Source: an uncultured Pelagibacteraceae bacterium (lineage in GTDB: Bacteria; Pseudomonadota; Alphaproteobacteria; Pelagibacterales; Pelagibacteraceae). From it: a DNA stretch of 64,000 nucleotides. The position numbers were made by a program, and so were the translations under genes. Below, piece after piece: positions 50,782 to 59,477 of this stretch. Location of the stretch: positions 205,114-269,113 of the forward strand of contig CACMHW010000001.1 in NCBI GenBank assembly GCA_902613545.1. Direction: 5' to 3'. The notes beneath the pieces were generated by a model that was not told where the DNA came from, made no database searches, and saw only the letters and a program-made list of their open reading frames with translations. The stretch's first letter is position 1, and each line of letters begins with the position of its first letter.

Positions 50782-52639
50782 TTCTTATAAAGCTTAAAAA
50801 TCCACCAAATGACAGCATGACAACTGAAATCCAGATCCAAATCATAAGTGGTTTTTTTTGAAATTTGATATTGTAATAATCTGAACGATCTATGTTACTC
50901 ATTGTTAAGTAATAATCTCTAAAAAAATTTGTTTTAATTGAAGCTTCGTAAGTTAAAGTTTGAGGATTATCATAAATTCTAATCTCTGGATTTAAGGTCC
51001 TTTTTTTGTTGGTAGTTAAATCACTTATTTGAATTTTGCCTACAACAGCTTTATAATTATCATACTGTTGTAATTTTAAATCTTTAAGTTCAAAATTGTA
51101 ATTGTCAATTTTTTTTGTTTCGCCTAATTTTAAATTAAAATCTTTTTCAATTGAAAAATTATGATTTAGTCCTATAAAAAAAATTAAAAAACCGAATGAA
51201 AAATGGGAAATGATTCTCGCAAAATTAATCTTTGATTTTTTAAATGCATCCAAGATAGTTGAAATAATCAAAAATACTGATGAAATAATGATTAAATTGG
51301 AAATTAAGCTATAACTTTTAAAAAAATAAGTGATAGTAAAATTTACAGCTATTGCCCCAACAATTATTTTTAATAAATCTTTAAAATTTAAAAATTCATT
51401 TTTTATCCATTTCACTTTTGGACCGACAGCCATGAAAAATAAAAAAATAATTACAACAGGTATTATCACCGAATTATAAAAAGGAGGACCGACTGAGACT
51501 TTATTATTTGAAATTGCGTCGGTAAAAATTGGGTATAAAGTGCCTAATAAAACAGTAATTAAGTAAAACATCATAAACCAGTTATTTATCAAGATGAATG
51601 TTTCTTTGCTATTAGAATTGATTTGATCATTTGTTGGTTTGTATTTAGCAAATAAAATATAAACCGATGCGAATATCATTAAGCTTAAAAATGATAAAAT
51701 ATAAATTCCTCTAGAGGGATCATTGGCAAATGTATGAACAGAATTAAGTATTCCGGATCTCACTAAGAAGGTTCCTGTCACACTTAAAGTAAATGTTAAC
51801 AAACAAAGTATGACCGACCAAAAATAAAGTATATTTCTTTTTTCTAAAACTAATAGTGAATGCAATAATGCAGTCATAGCAAACCAGGGAAGTAAAGATG
51901 CATTTTCAACAGGGTCCCAAAACCAAAATCCACCCCATCCTAACTCGTAATAAGCCCAAATAGATCCAACTAGTATTCCAAGTGTTTGAAAAGACCAAGA
52001 AATGATTACCCAACTTTTAATTGATTGTGCAAAAGATTTACCAGAATAATTTGTAATTATAGAAGCCATAGCTGCAGAAAAATATATAGAGGATCCCACA
52101 AAACCCACATAAAGTAATGGAGGGTGAATAGCCAATGCTGGATCTTGTAAAATAGGATTTAGTCCTAGACCTTCTTTTGGAATAGGGCTTATAGAGCTAA
52201 AAGGATTTGAATTAAATAAAATAAAAAATAAAAAACCTAAAATTAAAATATTTTGAATTATTAAAGTATTTATTCTGTAATTTTTTGGATGATTTTTGTT
52301 TGTAATAAGAAACAAAAATGAAAAAATTGTCAAAATTATTACCCAAAGCAATAAACTACCCTCATGATTCCCCCAAGTCCCAGAAATTTTATAAAAAATT
52401 GGTTTTAGTGTATGCGAGTTTTGGTAGACATTTATCAAGGAAAAATCAGATACCATGAAAGCTCCGACTAATGTGAAAAAACAAATTAAAATAGTTGTGC
52501 TTTGCAGCAAACTAATTTTATAAATACTTTTGAATATCGTATCGTTGGTTTTTTTTAGACAAACAAACGATTGATAGATAATAAAAAAAGTAAATAAAAT
52601 ACTTAAAAGTAATAAGAAATTTCCTGTATTACTCAGCAT
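50765..52639 (-). CDS. ccmF: Heme lyase subunit CcmF
   Basis: CcmF is the large membrane protein that attaches heme from holo-CcmE to apocytochrome c. The 624-residue protein has many membrane helices and the Trp-rich WWD-type heme motif 'WGGFWFWDPVENASLLPW' (about residue 230-250), plus 'HEGSLLLWV' and conserved His residues in loops. It overlaps ccmE by 11 bases and ccmG by 17. Confidence 0.96.
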   Translation of the reverse strand: MLSNTGNFLLLLSILFTFFIIYQSFVCLKKTNDTIFKSIYKISLLQSTTILICFFTLVGAFMVSDFSLINVYQNSHTLKPIFYKISGTWGNHEGSLLLWVIILTIFSFLFLITNKNHPKNYRINTLIIQNILILGFLFFILFNSNPFSSISPIPKEGLGLNPILQDPALAIHPPLLYVGFVGSSIYFSAAMASIITNYSGKSFAQSIKSWVIISWSFQTLGILVGSIWAYYELGWGGFWFWDPVENASLLPWFAMTALLHSLLVLEKRNILYFWSVILCLLTFTLSVTGTFLVRSGILNSVHTFANDPSRGIYILSFLSLMIFASVYILFAKYKPTNDQINSNSKETFILINNWFMMFYLITVLLGTLYPIFTDAISNNKVSVGPPFYNSVIIPVVIIFLFFMAVGPKVKWIKNEFLNFKDLLKIIVGAIAVNFTITYFFKSYSLISNLIIISSVFLIISTILDAFKKSKINFARIISHFSFGFLIFFIGLNHNFSIEKDFNLKLGETKKIDNYNFELKDLKLQQYDNYKAVVGKIQISDLTTNKKRTLNPEIRIYDNPQTLTYEASIKTNFFRDYYLTMSNIDRSDYYNIKFQKKPLMIWIWISVVMLSFGGFLSFIRNAKNN

Positions 52640-53057
52640 TTTCTTTCATTATATTTTTTAACTCTGGGGGCATATAATTTTCGTCATGTTTAGCAAGAAT
52701 TCTTTCCGCAATAAAAAATTTTTTATCTTGTAATTTCCCCTCTGCTACTACTCCTTTACCTTCAGCAAACAAGTTTGGAATTGTACCTTTAAAACTTACC
52801 TCTACCTCATTTTTAAAATCAGTAATTATAAACCTAATTTCTTGATCCTTGATATTGAGAGTATTTTTTTTTACCATTCCGCCAACTCTCATTTTTTTAT
52901 TATAATTAATATCTTGGCTAATTTTTATATCTGTAGGTGAATTAAAGTATAATATATTTTTGTTAAGAGCATTTAAAATCAAAAAAACTCCAATTACAGA
53001 TAATAATAAAAATATTGATAAAAGAGAGGCTCTTTTTTTTACTTTTTTAGGAAGCAT
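52629..53057 (-). CDS. ccmE: Heme chaperone CcmE
   Basis: CcmE carries heme covalently from CcmC to CcmF. The 142-residue protein has an N-terminal membrane helix and a periplasmic OB-fold; 'GMVKK' and 'VAEGKLQDKKFFIAERILAKHDENYMPPE' contain the heme-binding His (in KHDENY). It ends overlapping ccmF by 11 bases and lies 8 bases after ccmD. Confidence 0.96.
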   Translation of the reverse strand: MLPKKVKKRASLLSIFLLLSVIGVFLILNALNKNILYFNSPTDIKISQDINYNKKMRVGGMVKKNTLNIKDQEIRFIITDFKNEVEVSFKGTIPNLFAEGKGVVAEGKLQDKKFFIAERILAKHDENYMPPELKNIMKENAE

Positions 53058-53065
53058 TAAATGCT

Positions 53066-53299
53066 TTAGATGGTTTTTTTATAAGAAGATAAGATTTTTG
53101 ATGCAATTTTAGAATTTTCGAGAACTATTTTTTTCTGCTCTACTGAAAGTTCGCTAATTTCTTTAGCGAATTCCTCTTCATACTTTTTTAAAGTCTTACG
53201 AGTTTTGTAATAAAAAACCCCACAAACTAAAAAAGTTATAATAAAGGATGACCACACAAAAATTCCGTAACCGTTCATTAAAATTAAATCATTAATCAT
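53066..53299 (-). CDS. ccmD: Heme exporter protein CcmD
   Basis: CcmD is a small membrane protein that helps release holo-CcmE from CcmC. The 77-residue product has 'NGYGIFVWSSFIITFLVCGVFYYKTRKTLKK', the family's single helix and basic end, then an extended charged coiled-coil-like tail (from about 40 on) not usual in CcmD (about 45-70 residues). ATGA overlap with ccmC. Confidence 0.85.
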   Translation of the reverse strand: MINDLILMNGYGIFVWSSFIITFLVCGVFYYKTRKTLKKYEEEFAKEISELSVEQKKIVLENSKIASKILSSYKKTI

Positions 53300-54003
53300 A
53301 ATCTTTTTAAATTTTTTTTCTTGATTCTAATGATTTCTGTCTTGTATTTCATTAGAAAAATTAACGCACAGTACATTATTAATACAAAAAACATAAGTAA
53401 TAGTGGCATTAACATTGAAGAATGTATGGTGCTTGATCCTGTTATTTTTATGCTAGCAGGTTGATGAAGAGTGCTCCACCATTCAACGGAGTATTTTATG
53501 ATTGGTATATTTATTAATCCAAAAGCAGCAATAATACTTGAAATTTTATTAGCTCTGTCTTCATCTGAAACTAATTTATGGATAAAAATAAAAGCTAGAT
53601 AGAAAAGTGCCAATATAAGCATAGAAGAAATTCTTGCATCCCAAGCCCAAAAAGTTCCCCAAGTAGGCCTTCCCCAAATAGATCCAGTAACAATTGCAAT
53701 ACAAGTAAACATCAGACCAATAGGTGCAATACTTTTAGTAATTAATGTGAGGTGTTTAATTTTAAAAATAAAATTAAAAATTGACAAAAGTGCTATACAT
53801 GAAAAAGAAGCTAAACTAATCCAAGCAGCGGGTACATGTACATACATAATTCTAACACTGTCTCCTTGCAAATAATCTGGTGGCGAAAAAATCAGCGCAA
53901 ATGATAAACCAGCTATTAGTAATGCGAAAAAAATTGAATTAATGAAATTCGTTAATTTTTCTATCCAAGTAAAAATGTTGCTATTGTAAAAAAAATTAAA
54001 CAT
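53296..54003 (-). CDS. ccmC: Heme export protein CcmC
   Basis: Six-helix membrane protein that hands heme to CcmE. The 235-residue sequence has the WWD motif 'WGRPTWGTFWAWDARISSML' (about 118-137) and periplasmic His in 'MYVHVPAAW' and 'WSTLHQPAS'. It is first in the ccm operon and overlaps ccmD by four bases. ccmA and ccmB are not in the window. A TATAAT box lies 41 bases upstream. Confidence 0.96.
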   Translation of the reverse strand: MFNFFYNSNIFTWIEKLTNFINSIFFALLIAGLSFALIFSPPDYLQGDSVRIMYVHVPAAWISLASFSCIALLSIFNFIFKIKHLTLITKSIAPIGLMFTCIAIVTGSIWGRPTWGTFWAWDARISSMLILALFYLAFIFIHKLVSDEDRANKISSIIAAFGLINIPIIKYSVEWWSTLHQPASIKITGSSTIHSSMLMPLLLMFFVLIMYCALIFLMKYKTEIIRIKKKNLKRL

Positions 54004-54043
54004 CTGCTTTAACTACTATAATATTTTTTTTTTGTGAAGTTCT

Positions 54044-54049
54044 ATTATA
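54044..54049 (-). promoter_or_regulatory. Candidate -10 box of the ccm operon
   Basis: Perfect TATAAT on the minus strand, so transcription would start near 54037, giving a leader of about 34 bases before ccmC. It abuts the inverted repeat at 54050-54103. No consensus -35 box at 16-18 bases. Confidence 0.45.
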
Positions 54050-54103
54050 AGCCCAACTGAGAATGGGAGGGAGTAATATAAGAAGTTTATTCCCAATTGG
54101 GCT
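54050..54103. repeat. Nested inverted repeats between hspQ and ccmC
   Basis: AGCCCAA (54050-54056) pairs with TTGGGCT (54097-54103), and TGGGA (54064-54068) with TCCCA (54091-54095). CCCAATTGGG at 54092-54101 is itself a 10-base palindrome. A further pair TAGCTG/CAGCTA (54119-54124, 54171-54176) closes most of the 174-base gap. It may be an operator beside the ccm promoter or a structured RNA from the 3' end of hspQ. No T-run, so not a simple terminator. Confidence 0.45.
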
Positions 54104-54177
54104 ATAACGTCAAAAAGATAGCTGATCTCTATGTCACAGATTTGAATAAATGGTGTTTTATTTTAGGCGACAGCTAA

Positions 54178-54501
54178 TTAATTCGAAATTTTGAAGTAAC
54201 TTGAGCCTTTTTTTCCTGAAAAAATTTCTTCTATAAGTGGATGCTTAACAGGTTCTTTGGATTTATCTAATAATAAATTCTGCTCAGAAACATACGCCTC
54301 GTATGTAACGTCATTACTCTCAGCTAGTAGATGATAAAAGGGTTGGTCTTTTCTTGGTCGAACTTCTTTAGGAATTGATTGGTACCATTCCTCTGAATTA
54401 TTAAATTCAAAGTCCACATCGTATATAACGCCTCTAAAATCAAAATGGCGGTGCTTAACAACCTCACCGATTGAAAATTTTGCATTATTACTTGTTGCCA
54501 T
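54178..54501 (-). CDS. hspQ: Heat shock protein HspQ
   Basis: HspQ (YccV-like, hemimethylated-DNA-binding fold) acts as a specificity factor for Lon in enterobacteria. The 107-residue protein matches: 'FSIGEVVKHRHFDFRGVIYDVDFEFNNSEEWY', 'RPRKDQPFYHLLAE' and 'EAYVSEQNLL'. It stands alone, divergent from the septation protein gene. No heat-shock (RpoH-like) promoter was recognised upstream. Confidence 0.92.
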   Translation of the reverse strand: MATSNNAKFSIGEVVKHRHFDFRGVIYDVDFEFNNSEEWYQSIPKEVRPRKDQPFYHLLAESNDVTYEAYVSEQNLLLDKSKEPVKHPLIEEIFSGKKGSSYFKISN

Positions 54502-54578
54502 AACTCATAGTTAGTAATTTTTTTATTAAAATCAATATCTAATTTGTTTAAACTAAATAATATGTTACTCTTTATATT

Positions 54579-55124
54579 GTGAATAAGTCATTTTTAAAAT
54601 TTATTACTGACTTTGGACCTTTATTAATTTTTTTCACAATATATTACAGAAGTGGGAATAATCTTATAGTAGCTATACCTCCATTAATCATAGCAACGGT
54701 TATTGCGGTTGCTATAGTGTATTTTATTGAAAAAAAAATTCCCTACGTTCCTTTAATAGGTGGTGTGATCATAACACTTTTTGGGGGTCTTACTTTGTAT
54801 TTTAATAATCCAGTATTTATTTACATGAAACCAACAATAGTTAATGTAATCTTTGCCGGCATATTAATAATAAGTAAATTATTTTTTCAAAAAAACTTTC
54901 TCAAATTATTTTTACAAACTGCATTCCAATTAAATGAGATTGGTTGGGATAAATTAAATTTTAGATGGGCTTATTTTTTTTTATTTTTAGCTGTTTTGAA
55001 TGAAATAATTTGGAGAACACAACCGGAAACGACTTGGGTAAATTTTAAAGTATGGGGTATTTTACCTATCACTTTCATATTTACTATTTTTCAAGTACCT
55101 CTAATTAATAGATATAAAATATGA
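54579..55124 (+). CDS. yciB: Septation protein A family, inner membrane protein YciB
   Basis: A 181-residue membrane protein with about five helices; the family (IspZ/YciB) is involved in envelope and septum integrity. It starts at a GTG. Recognisable: 'FITDFGPLLIFFTIYY', 'KIPYVPLIGGVIITLFGGLTLYFNNPVFIYMKPT', 'WRTQPETTWVNFKVWGILPITFIFT'. The stop overlaps the DUF2794 gene start by four bases. Confidence 0.92.
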   Translation: MNKSFLKFITDFGPLLIFFTIYYRSGNNLIVAIPPLIIATVIAVAIVYFIEKKIPYVPLIGGVIITLFGGLTLYFNNPVFIYMKPTIVNVIFAGILIISKLFFQKNFLKLFLQTAFQLNEIGWDKLNFRWAYFFLFLAVLNEIIWRTQPETTWVNFKVWGILPITFIFTIFQVPLINRYKI

Positions 55125-55468
55125 AAAAAATTAAACTTGTAATAAATAATAAGACAAAACAGAAAGAAAGGGAGAACTTTTTTATTAAAAAAGAACTTCA
55201 ATGTATTTTAAATCTTTACGCAAAAATGGTCTCTAACGGATCATGGAAGGATTATTCTTTTTCGTCTGGTGTAAAGGAGGTGTCTTTTGATGTGTACCAA
55301 AGAACTTCTGAAAAACCAGTTTTAAGAATAACCAAAAATTTCAAACCTTATTATTTTAATGAAAAGTTCTTTATTAAAGATAAAGACGGAAATGTTATCA
55401 AAAGATCTGAAAATCTCAATCAATTAATCGACAAAACTAGTTGGAGTAAAATTAAAATAATTAAATAA
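55121..55468 (+). CDS. DUF2794 family protein
   Basis: A 115-residue cytoplasmic protein; matches the alphaproteobacterial DUF2794 family ('LQCILNLYAKMVSNGSWKDYSFSSG', 'FDVYQRTSEKPVLRITKNF'). Function unknown. It lies after yciB with a four-base overlap. Its stop at 55468 abuts the stop of the convergent Bax-inhibitor gene at 55469 with no spacer. Confidence 0.85.
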   Translation: MKKIKLVINNKTKQKERENFFIKKELQCILNLYAKMVSNGSWKDYSFSSGVKEVSFDVYQRTSEKPVLRITKNFKPYYFNEKFFIKDKDGNVIKRSENLNQLIDKTSWSKIKIIK

Positions 55469-56221
55469 TTATCTTCTTTGTCCGAAAAGTCTTAGAAGCA
55501 TGATGAAAAGATTTATGAAGTCTAAGTATAGTGTTAAAGCTCCCATGACAGCTTTCTTACCCATTAACTCGCCGCTGTCGCTTACTAAGTACATATTTTT
55601 GATTTTTTGTGTATCATAAGCTGTTAAACCTACAAACACTAGAACACCTATGATTGAAATAACAAAATACATCATTGAAGACTTCATAAAAATATTTACT
55701 AATGATGCAATTATTATTCCGAATAAACCCATCATTAAAAATGAGCCTAGTTTAGTTAAATCTCTTTTAGTAGTGTAACCGTAAATACTCATTGCTCCAA
55801 AAGTACCTGCAGTTATAAAGAAAACTCTTGTTATGCTTGCGCCTGTGTAAATTAAAAAAATTGATGAAAGCGAAGCGCCCATTAAAGCTGCGAAAACCCA
55901 AAAAGTTGTTTGTGCTTTAGCTGCTGACATTTTAGCTATTCCAAAACTCATATAAAAAACAACAGCTAGTGGAGCTAGCATTATCACCCATTTTAAACCT
56001 GAAGCATAAATTGTATTACCAAAATTAGTTAATCCAATTATTTGGCCTTCGGCTGATGTGACTACTGCCATTTTAAAAAACATCAATGCAACGAATCCAG
56101 TTAGTAATACACCGGAAGCCATGTAATTGTAGACCTTAAGCATATATGATCTTAGGCCCTGATCTATAATAGCTTCAGATGCTGAAGAACGAACGGTTGA
56201 TCTTTGTTTATTAATTTCCAT
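55469..56221 (-). CDS. Bax inhibitor-1/YccA family membrane protein
   Basis: The ATG at 56221 gives 250 residues with seven membrane helices. An in-frame start at 56263 would add 14 residues without homology. Recognised by 'YNYMASGVLLTGFVALM', 'MSAAKAQTTFWVFAALMGASLSSIF', 'FITAGTFGAMSIYGYTTKRDLTKLGSFLMMGLFGII' and 'LTAYDTQKIKNMY' with the pH-sensing Asp. Eukaryotic and bacterial relatives leak Ca2+ or modulate FtsH. Candidate promoter directly upstream. Confidence 0.9.
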   Translation of the reverse strand: MEINKQRSTVRSSASEAIIDQGLRSYMLKVYNYMASGVLLTGFVALMFFKMAVVTSAEGQIIGLTNFGNTIYASGLKWVIMLAPLAVVFYMSFGIAKMSAAKAQTTFWVFAALMGASLSSIFLIYTGASITRVFFITAGTFGAMSIYGYTTKRDLTKLGSFLMMGLFGIIIASLVNIFMKSSMMYFVISIIGVLVFVGLTAYDTQKIKNMYLVSDSGELMGKKAVMGALTLYLDFINLFIMLLRLFGQRR

Positions 56222-56228
56222 AACTAAA

Positions 56229-56256
56229 TATATAAGTTTTTTTAAGTACTTTTCAA
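56229..56256 (-). promoter_or_regulatory. Candidate promoter of the Bax inhibitor-1 gene
   Basis: Minus strand TTGAAA (56256-56251), 16 bases, TATATA (56234-56229). Transcription would start at or near the ATG (56221), so the mRNA may be leaderless. Confidence 0.45.
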
Positions 56257-56301
56257 TAGGCAAAAATTGACCTAAAAAACTGTTATAATTATTACAATTT
56301 T

Positions 56302-57339
56302 ATGAAATTTAAAAAATTAGGCACAACAGATTTAGATGTAAGTTTAATTTGTCTCGGAACGATGACTTGGGGTACCCAAAATACTGAGAAAGATGCTTTT
56401 GAACAAATGGATTACTCCTTAAGTAAAGGGGTTAACTTTTTTGACACTGCAGAACTTTACTCGGTGCCGCCTAACTCGGACTCTTATGGCAAAACCGAAG
56501 TTATGATTGGAAATTGGTTTGAAAAAAGAAAAAATAGAGAAAAAGTAATTTTAGCTTCAAAAGTTGCAGGTCCAGGATGTAATTGGATTAGAGGTGGAGG
56601 AAATAATTTTGATGAAAAAACAATTGGAAAAGCAATCGATGGGAGTTTAAAAAGATTAAAAACAGATTATATAGATTTATACCAATTACATTGGCCCGAA
56701 AGGTCAACCAATTATTTCGGCAAAAGAGATTATACTATTGATATTGATGAAGGAGAGTGGAATAGCTTTGAAAGCGTTCTTAATGCCCTAGAAAAATTTA
56801 TTCAGAGCGGAAAGATTAGATACATTGGCATGTCAAATGAAACTCCATACGGTCTATCAAAATATATTGAATTATCTAAAAATAAAAAATTACCTAGGAT
56901 GATGTCAGTACAAAACCCTTACAATTTAGTTAATAGAACTTATGAAATCGGAATGTCTGAAATTTCAATAAGAGAAAGATGTGGACTTCTAGTTTATTAC
57001 CCTCTTGCTACAGGTGCGCTATCTGGAAAGTATAGAAATGGTCAAATGCCAAAGAAATCTAGACAAGCTTTGTTCAAAGGTTGGGAAAGACATTTAAATC
57101 CTTTAGCTATGAAAGCATACGAAGAATATTATAAATTAGCTAAAGAAAGTAATATGACAATGGCTCAGTTAGCACAGGCTTTTGTAAACACCAGACCTTT
57201 TGTTACGAGTAATATAATCGGGGCAACAACAATGGAGCAATTAAAGGAAAATATAGATAGTGTAAATATTGAACTGTCCGATGAAATTTTAAATAAGATT
57301 GATGTTATCCATAATAATAACCCAAATCCATCTCCTTAA
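56302..57339 (+). CDS. Aldo/keto reductase (Tas-like)
   Basis: A 345-residue NADPH-dependent oxidoreductase with the aldo/keto reductase TIM barrel. 'MKFKKLGTTDLDVSLICLGTMTWG' at the N-terminus, catalytic Asp-Tyr in 'FFDTAELYSVPP', Lys in 'VILASKVAG', His in 'IDLYQLHWPER', and C-terminal 'SNIIGATTMEQLKENI' (NADPH-binding). Closest in style to E. coli Tas. Substrate unknown. It stands alone in its direction, about 44 bases before the IalB-like gene. Confidence 0.9.
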   Translation: MKFKKLGTTDLDVSLICLGTMTWGTQNTEKDAFEQMDYSLSKGVNFFDTAELYSVPPNSDSYGKTEVMIGNWFEKRKNREKVILASKVAGPGCNWIRGGGNNFDEKTIGKAIDGSLKRLKTDYIDLYQLHWPERSTNYFGKRDYTIDIDEGEWNSFESVLNALEKFIQSGKIRYIGMSNETPYGLSKYIELSKNKKLPRMMSVQNPYNLVNRTYEIGMSEISIRERCGLLVYYPLATGALSGKYRNGQMPKKSRQALFKGWERHLNPLAMKAYEEYYKLAKESNMTMAQLAQAFVNTRPFVTSNIIGATTMEQLKENIDSVNIELSDEILNKIDVIHNNNPNPSP

Positions 57340-57382
57340 TACAAAGCATTGAAATAGATAATTTTTAGTATAAAAATAAAAT

Positions 57383-57883
57383 ATGTTAGTTAAAAAAACT
57401 TTTATAATACTAGTTCTATGTTTATTTTCTGTTAATGCTTTTGCCGTTACGCCAAGATCAACTGGAAAATATAAAAACTGGGAAAGCTTTATAGCGGAAA
57501 CTGATAAGGGAAAAATTTGCTTTGCTCAAACTATTCCAACGAAAAGAGCGCCAGCTGCCGTAAAAAGAAATAAATCAAAATTATTTGTAACTTTCAGGCC
57601 TTCTGAAGAAATCAAAGATGAAGTGAGTCTAACAAGTGGTCATGATTATAAGACGTCAAGTGTAACTGCAAGCTCTGGGAAAAGAAGATATTCTTTTTTT
57701 TCACAAAAAGATTTTGCTTGGTTGCTGGACGATCAGGAAGAAAAAAAATTTATTCAATTAATGAAAAAAGCAACTGACATAATTGTAAAAGCAAGAACCG
57801 CAAAAGGGGCTGAGACAACTGATCATTATTCTATGATGGGATTTACAAAGGCGTATAACACAGCAAAAAAAACTTGCAGCTAG
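57383..57883 (+). CDS. Secreted IalB-like protein of unknown function
   Basis: A 166-residue protein with a clear Sec signal (about residues 1-21, cleaved near AFA/VTP). The body 'WESFIAETDKGKICFAQTIPTKRAP...' and 'VTFRPSEEIKDEVSLTSGHDYK' resembles the invasion-associated locus B family of alphaproteobacteria, with a conserved Cys at ~52 and another near the C-terminus that could form a disulfide. Function unknown. Its stop is immediately followed by the argG ATG (no gap). Confidence 0.65.
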   Translation: MLVKKTFIILVLCLFSVNAFAVTPRSTGKYKNWESFIAETDKGKICFAQTIPTKRAPAAVKRNKSKLFVTFRPSEEIKDEVSLTSGHDYKTSSVTASSGKRRYSFFSQKDFAWLLDDQEEKKFIQLMKKATDIIVKARTAKGAETTDHYSMMGFTKAYNTAKKTCS

Positions 57884-59068
57884 ATGAAAAAAATTGTTTT
57901 AGCCTACTCAGGCGGTTTGGATACATCTATAATTTTAAGATGGTTACAAGAAAATTATAAGGCTGAAGTAATTGCTTACACCTCTGATATTGGGCAGGTT
58001 TTAGATAAAAAAAAAATTATAAAAAATGCTAAAAGGTTAGGCGTTAAAAAAATAATTATCGAAAATTTAAAAAATATCTTTGTGAAAGATTATGTTTTTC
58101 CAATGATAAGAGCTCATGCAGTTTATGAAGGAGTATATTTATTAGGCACATCTATTGCTAGGCCGTTAATTGCAAAAAGACAAGTTGAAATTGCAAAAAA
58201 ATTTAAGGCTTTTGCAGTTTCGCATGGCGCGACTGGAAAAGGCAACGATCAAGTAAGATTCGAGTTAGGTTACTCATATTTTGGTAAAAATAAGATAAAA
58301 ACAATAGCGCCTTGGAGAGAGTGGAAATTACAATCAAGAGCAGATTTAATTAAATACGCTAAAAAAAATAGTATACCAATTCCTAAAGATAAAAAAGGAG
58401 CACCGCCATTTTCTGTAGATGACAATATTTTTCATACATCAACTGAAGGTAAGGTTTTAGAGAACCCAAAAAACTCTGCTCCTGAATTTATTTATCAGAG
58501 AACAGTTTCACCAAAAAAAGCTCCTAACAAACCTACAAAAGTAAAAATTACTTTTAAAAACAGTGATCCAATTGCAGTAAATGGAAAAAAATTAAGTCCT
58601 GAAAAGCTTTTAAGTAAATTAAATATTCTGGCTGGAAAAAATGGAATAGGTAGAGTTGATCTAGTTGAAAATAGATTTATTGGAATAAAATCCAGAGGTG
58701 TTTACGAAACTCCAGGTGGTACTGTGTTATATGCTGCACATAGAGCTATAGAGTCTGTAACTCTTGATAAAGAAACCGCTCATAAAAAAGAGAGAATAAT
58801 GCCAGAATATGCTGAGCTGGTTTATAACGGCTATTGGTTTTCAAAAAAAAGACTCAAATTACAAAAATTAGTTGATAAAAAAAGAAGCAAAGTATCCGGT
58901 GATATTGTTTTAAGTTTGTGCAAGGGGAACATAACTGTTCTGTCAAGAAGAACCAAAAATAAAGCTTATTCATTGAAAAAAGTTTCTTTTGAGGAGAATA
59001 AAACCTTTAATAAAAGAAAAGTTGAAAATTTCATAAAATTTCACTCTAAACAGTTAAATAAAGCCTAA
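57884..59068 (+). CDS. argG: Argininosuccinate synthase
   Basis: Joins citrulline and aspartate with ATP, a late step of arginine synthesis. The 394-residue protein has the ATP-pyrophosphatase loop AYSGGLDTS (7-15), 'AHAVYEGVYLLGTSIARPLIA', 'SHGATGKGNDQVRFELGY', 'PEFIYQRTVSP' and 'IGRVDLVENRFIGIKSRGVYETPGGT'. It directly abuts the IalB-like gene, so it may be co-transcribed with it. Confidence 0.97.
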   Translation: MKKIVLAYSGGLDTSIILRWLQENYKAEVIAYTSDIGQVLDKKKIIKNAKRLGVKKIIIENLKNIFVKDYVFPMIRAHAVYEGVYLLGTSIARPLIAKRQVEIAKKFKAFAVSHGATGKGNDQVRFELGYSYFGKNKIKTIAPWREWKLQSRADLIKYAKKNSIPIPKDKKGAPPFSVDDNIFHTSTEGKVLENPKNSAPEFIYQRTVSPKKAPNKPTKVKITFKNSDPIAVNGKKLSPEKLLSKLNILAGKNGIGRVDLVENRFIGIKSRGVYETPGGTVLYAAHRAIESVTLDKETAHKKERIMPEYAELVYNGYWFSKKRLKLQKLVDKKRSKVSGDIVLSLCKGNITVLSRRTKNKAYSLKKVSFEENKTFNKRKVENFIKFHSKQLNKA

Positions 59069-59090
59069 ATTTTTGATAGATTAATAATAG

Positions 59091-59477
59091 ATGAACAGTT
59101 CGATTCGAAATATTCAGTTAGTCGCGGTTATAGTTGTTCTTGTATCAACTATTATTGCTTTCTTTTTAGAAATGAAAGAAATGTACGATAACAAAGATAT
59201 CACATTAGCTGATTTGCTTTTGATGTTCATTTATATCGAAGTAATTGGTTTAGTGAGATCTTATTGGGAAACTCAATCCGTTAGAATAACATATCCTTTA
59301 ATCATAGCTATCACAGCGCTAGCTCGGTTCATAATATTACAAGATAAAGAAAGTGACCCTGCAAACTTAATTTATATTTCTTTAGCTATTTTAATAGTTG
59401 CGATTGCTACAGTTATTATAAGATTTAGAAATAGTAGGTACTTAAAAATTGAAAAGTCTAGGTCAAGCGAGCTTTAA
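59091..59477 (+). CDS. PsiE-like membrane protein
   Basis: A 128-residue protein with four hydrophobic segments, resembling the phosphate-starvation-inducible PsiE family ('DLLLMFIYIEVIGLVRSYWETQSVRITYPLIIAITALARFII' is the recognisable core, with conserved EVxxL-like and R residues). Function unknown. It lies 22 bases after argG. Its last 20 bases overlap the convergent folD gene. Confidence 0.75.
   Translation: MNSSIRNIQLVAVIVVLVSTIIAFFLEMKEMYDNKDITLADLLLMFIYIEVIGLVRSYWETQSVRITYPLIIAITALARFIILQDKESDPANLIYISLAILIVAIATVIIRFRNSRYLKIEKSRSSEL

Noticed and set aside
54051..54070. CTGAGA plus GGG stretch suggesting a TPP riboswitch
   Set aside because: Other thi-box elements and the conserved three-way junction are absent, and no thiamine gene is adjacent.
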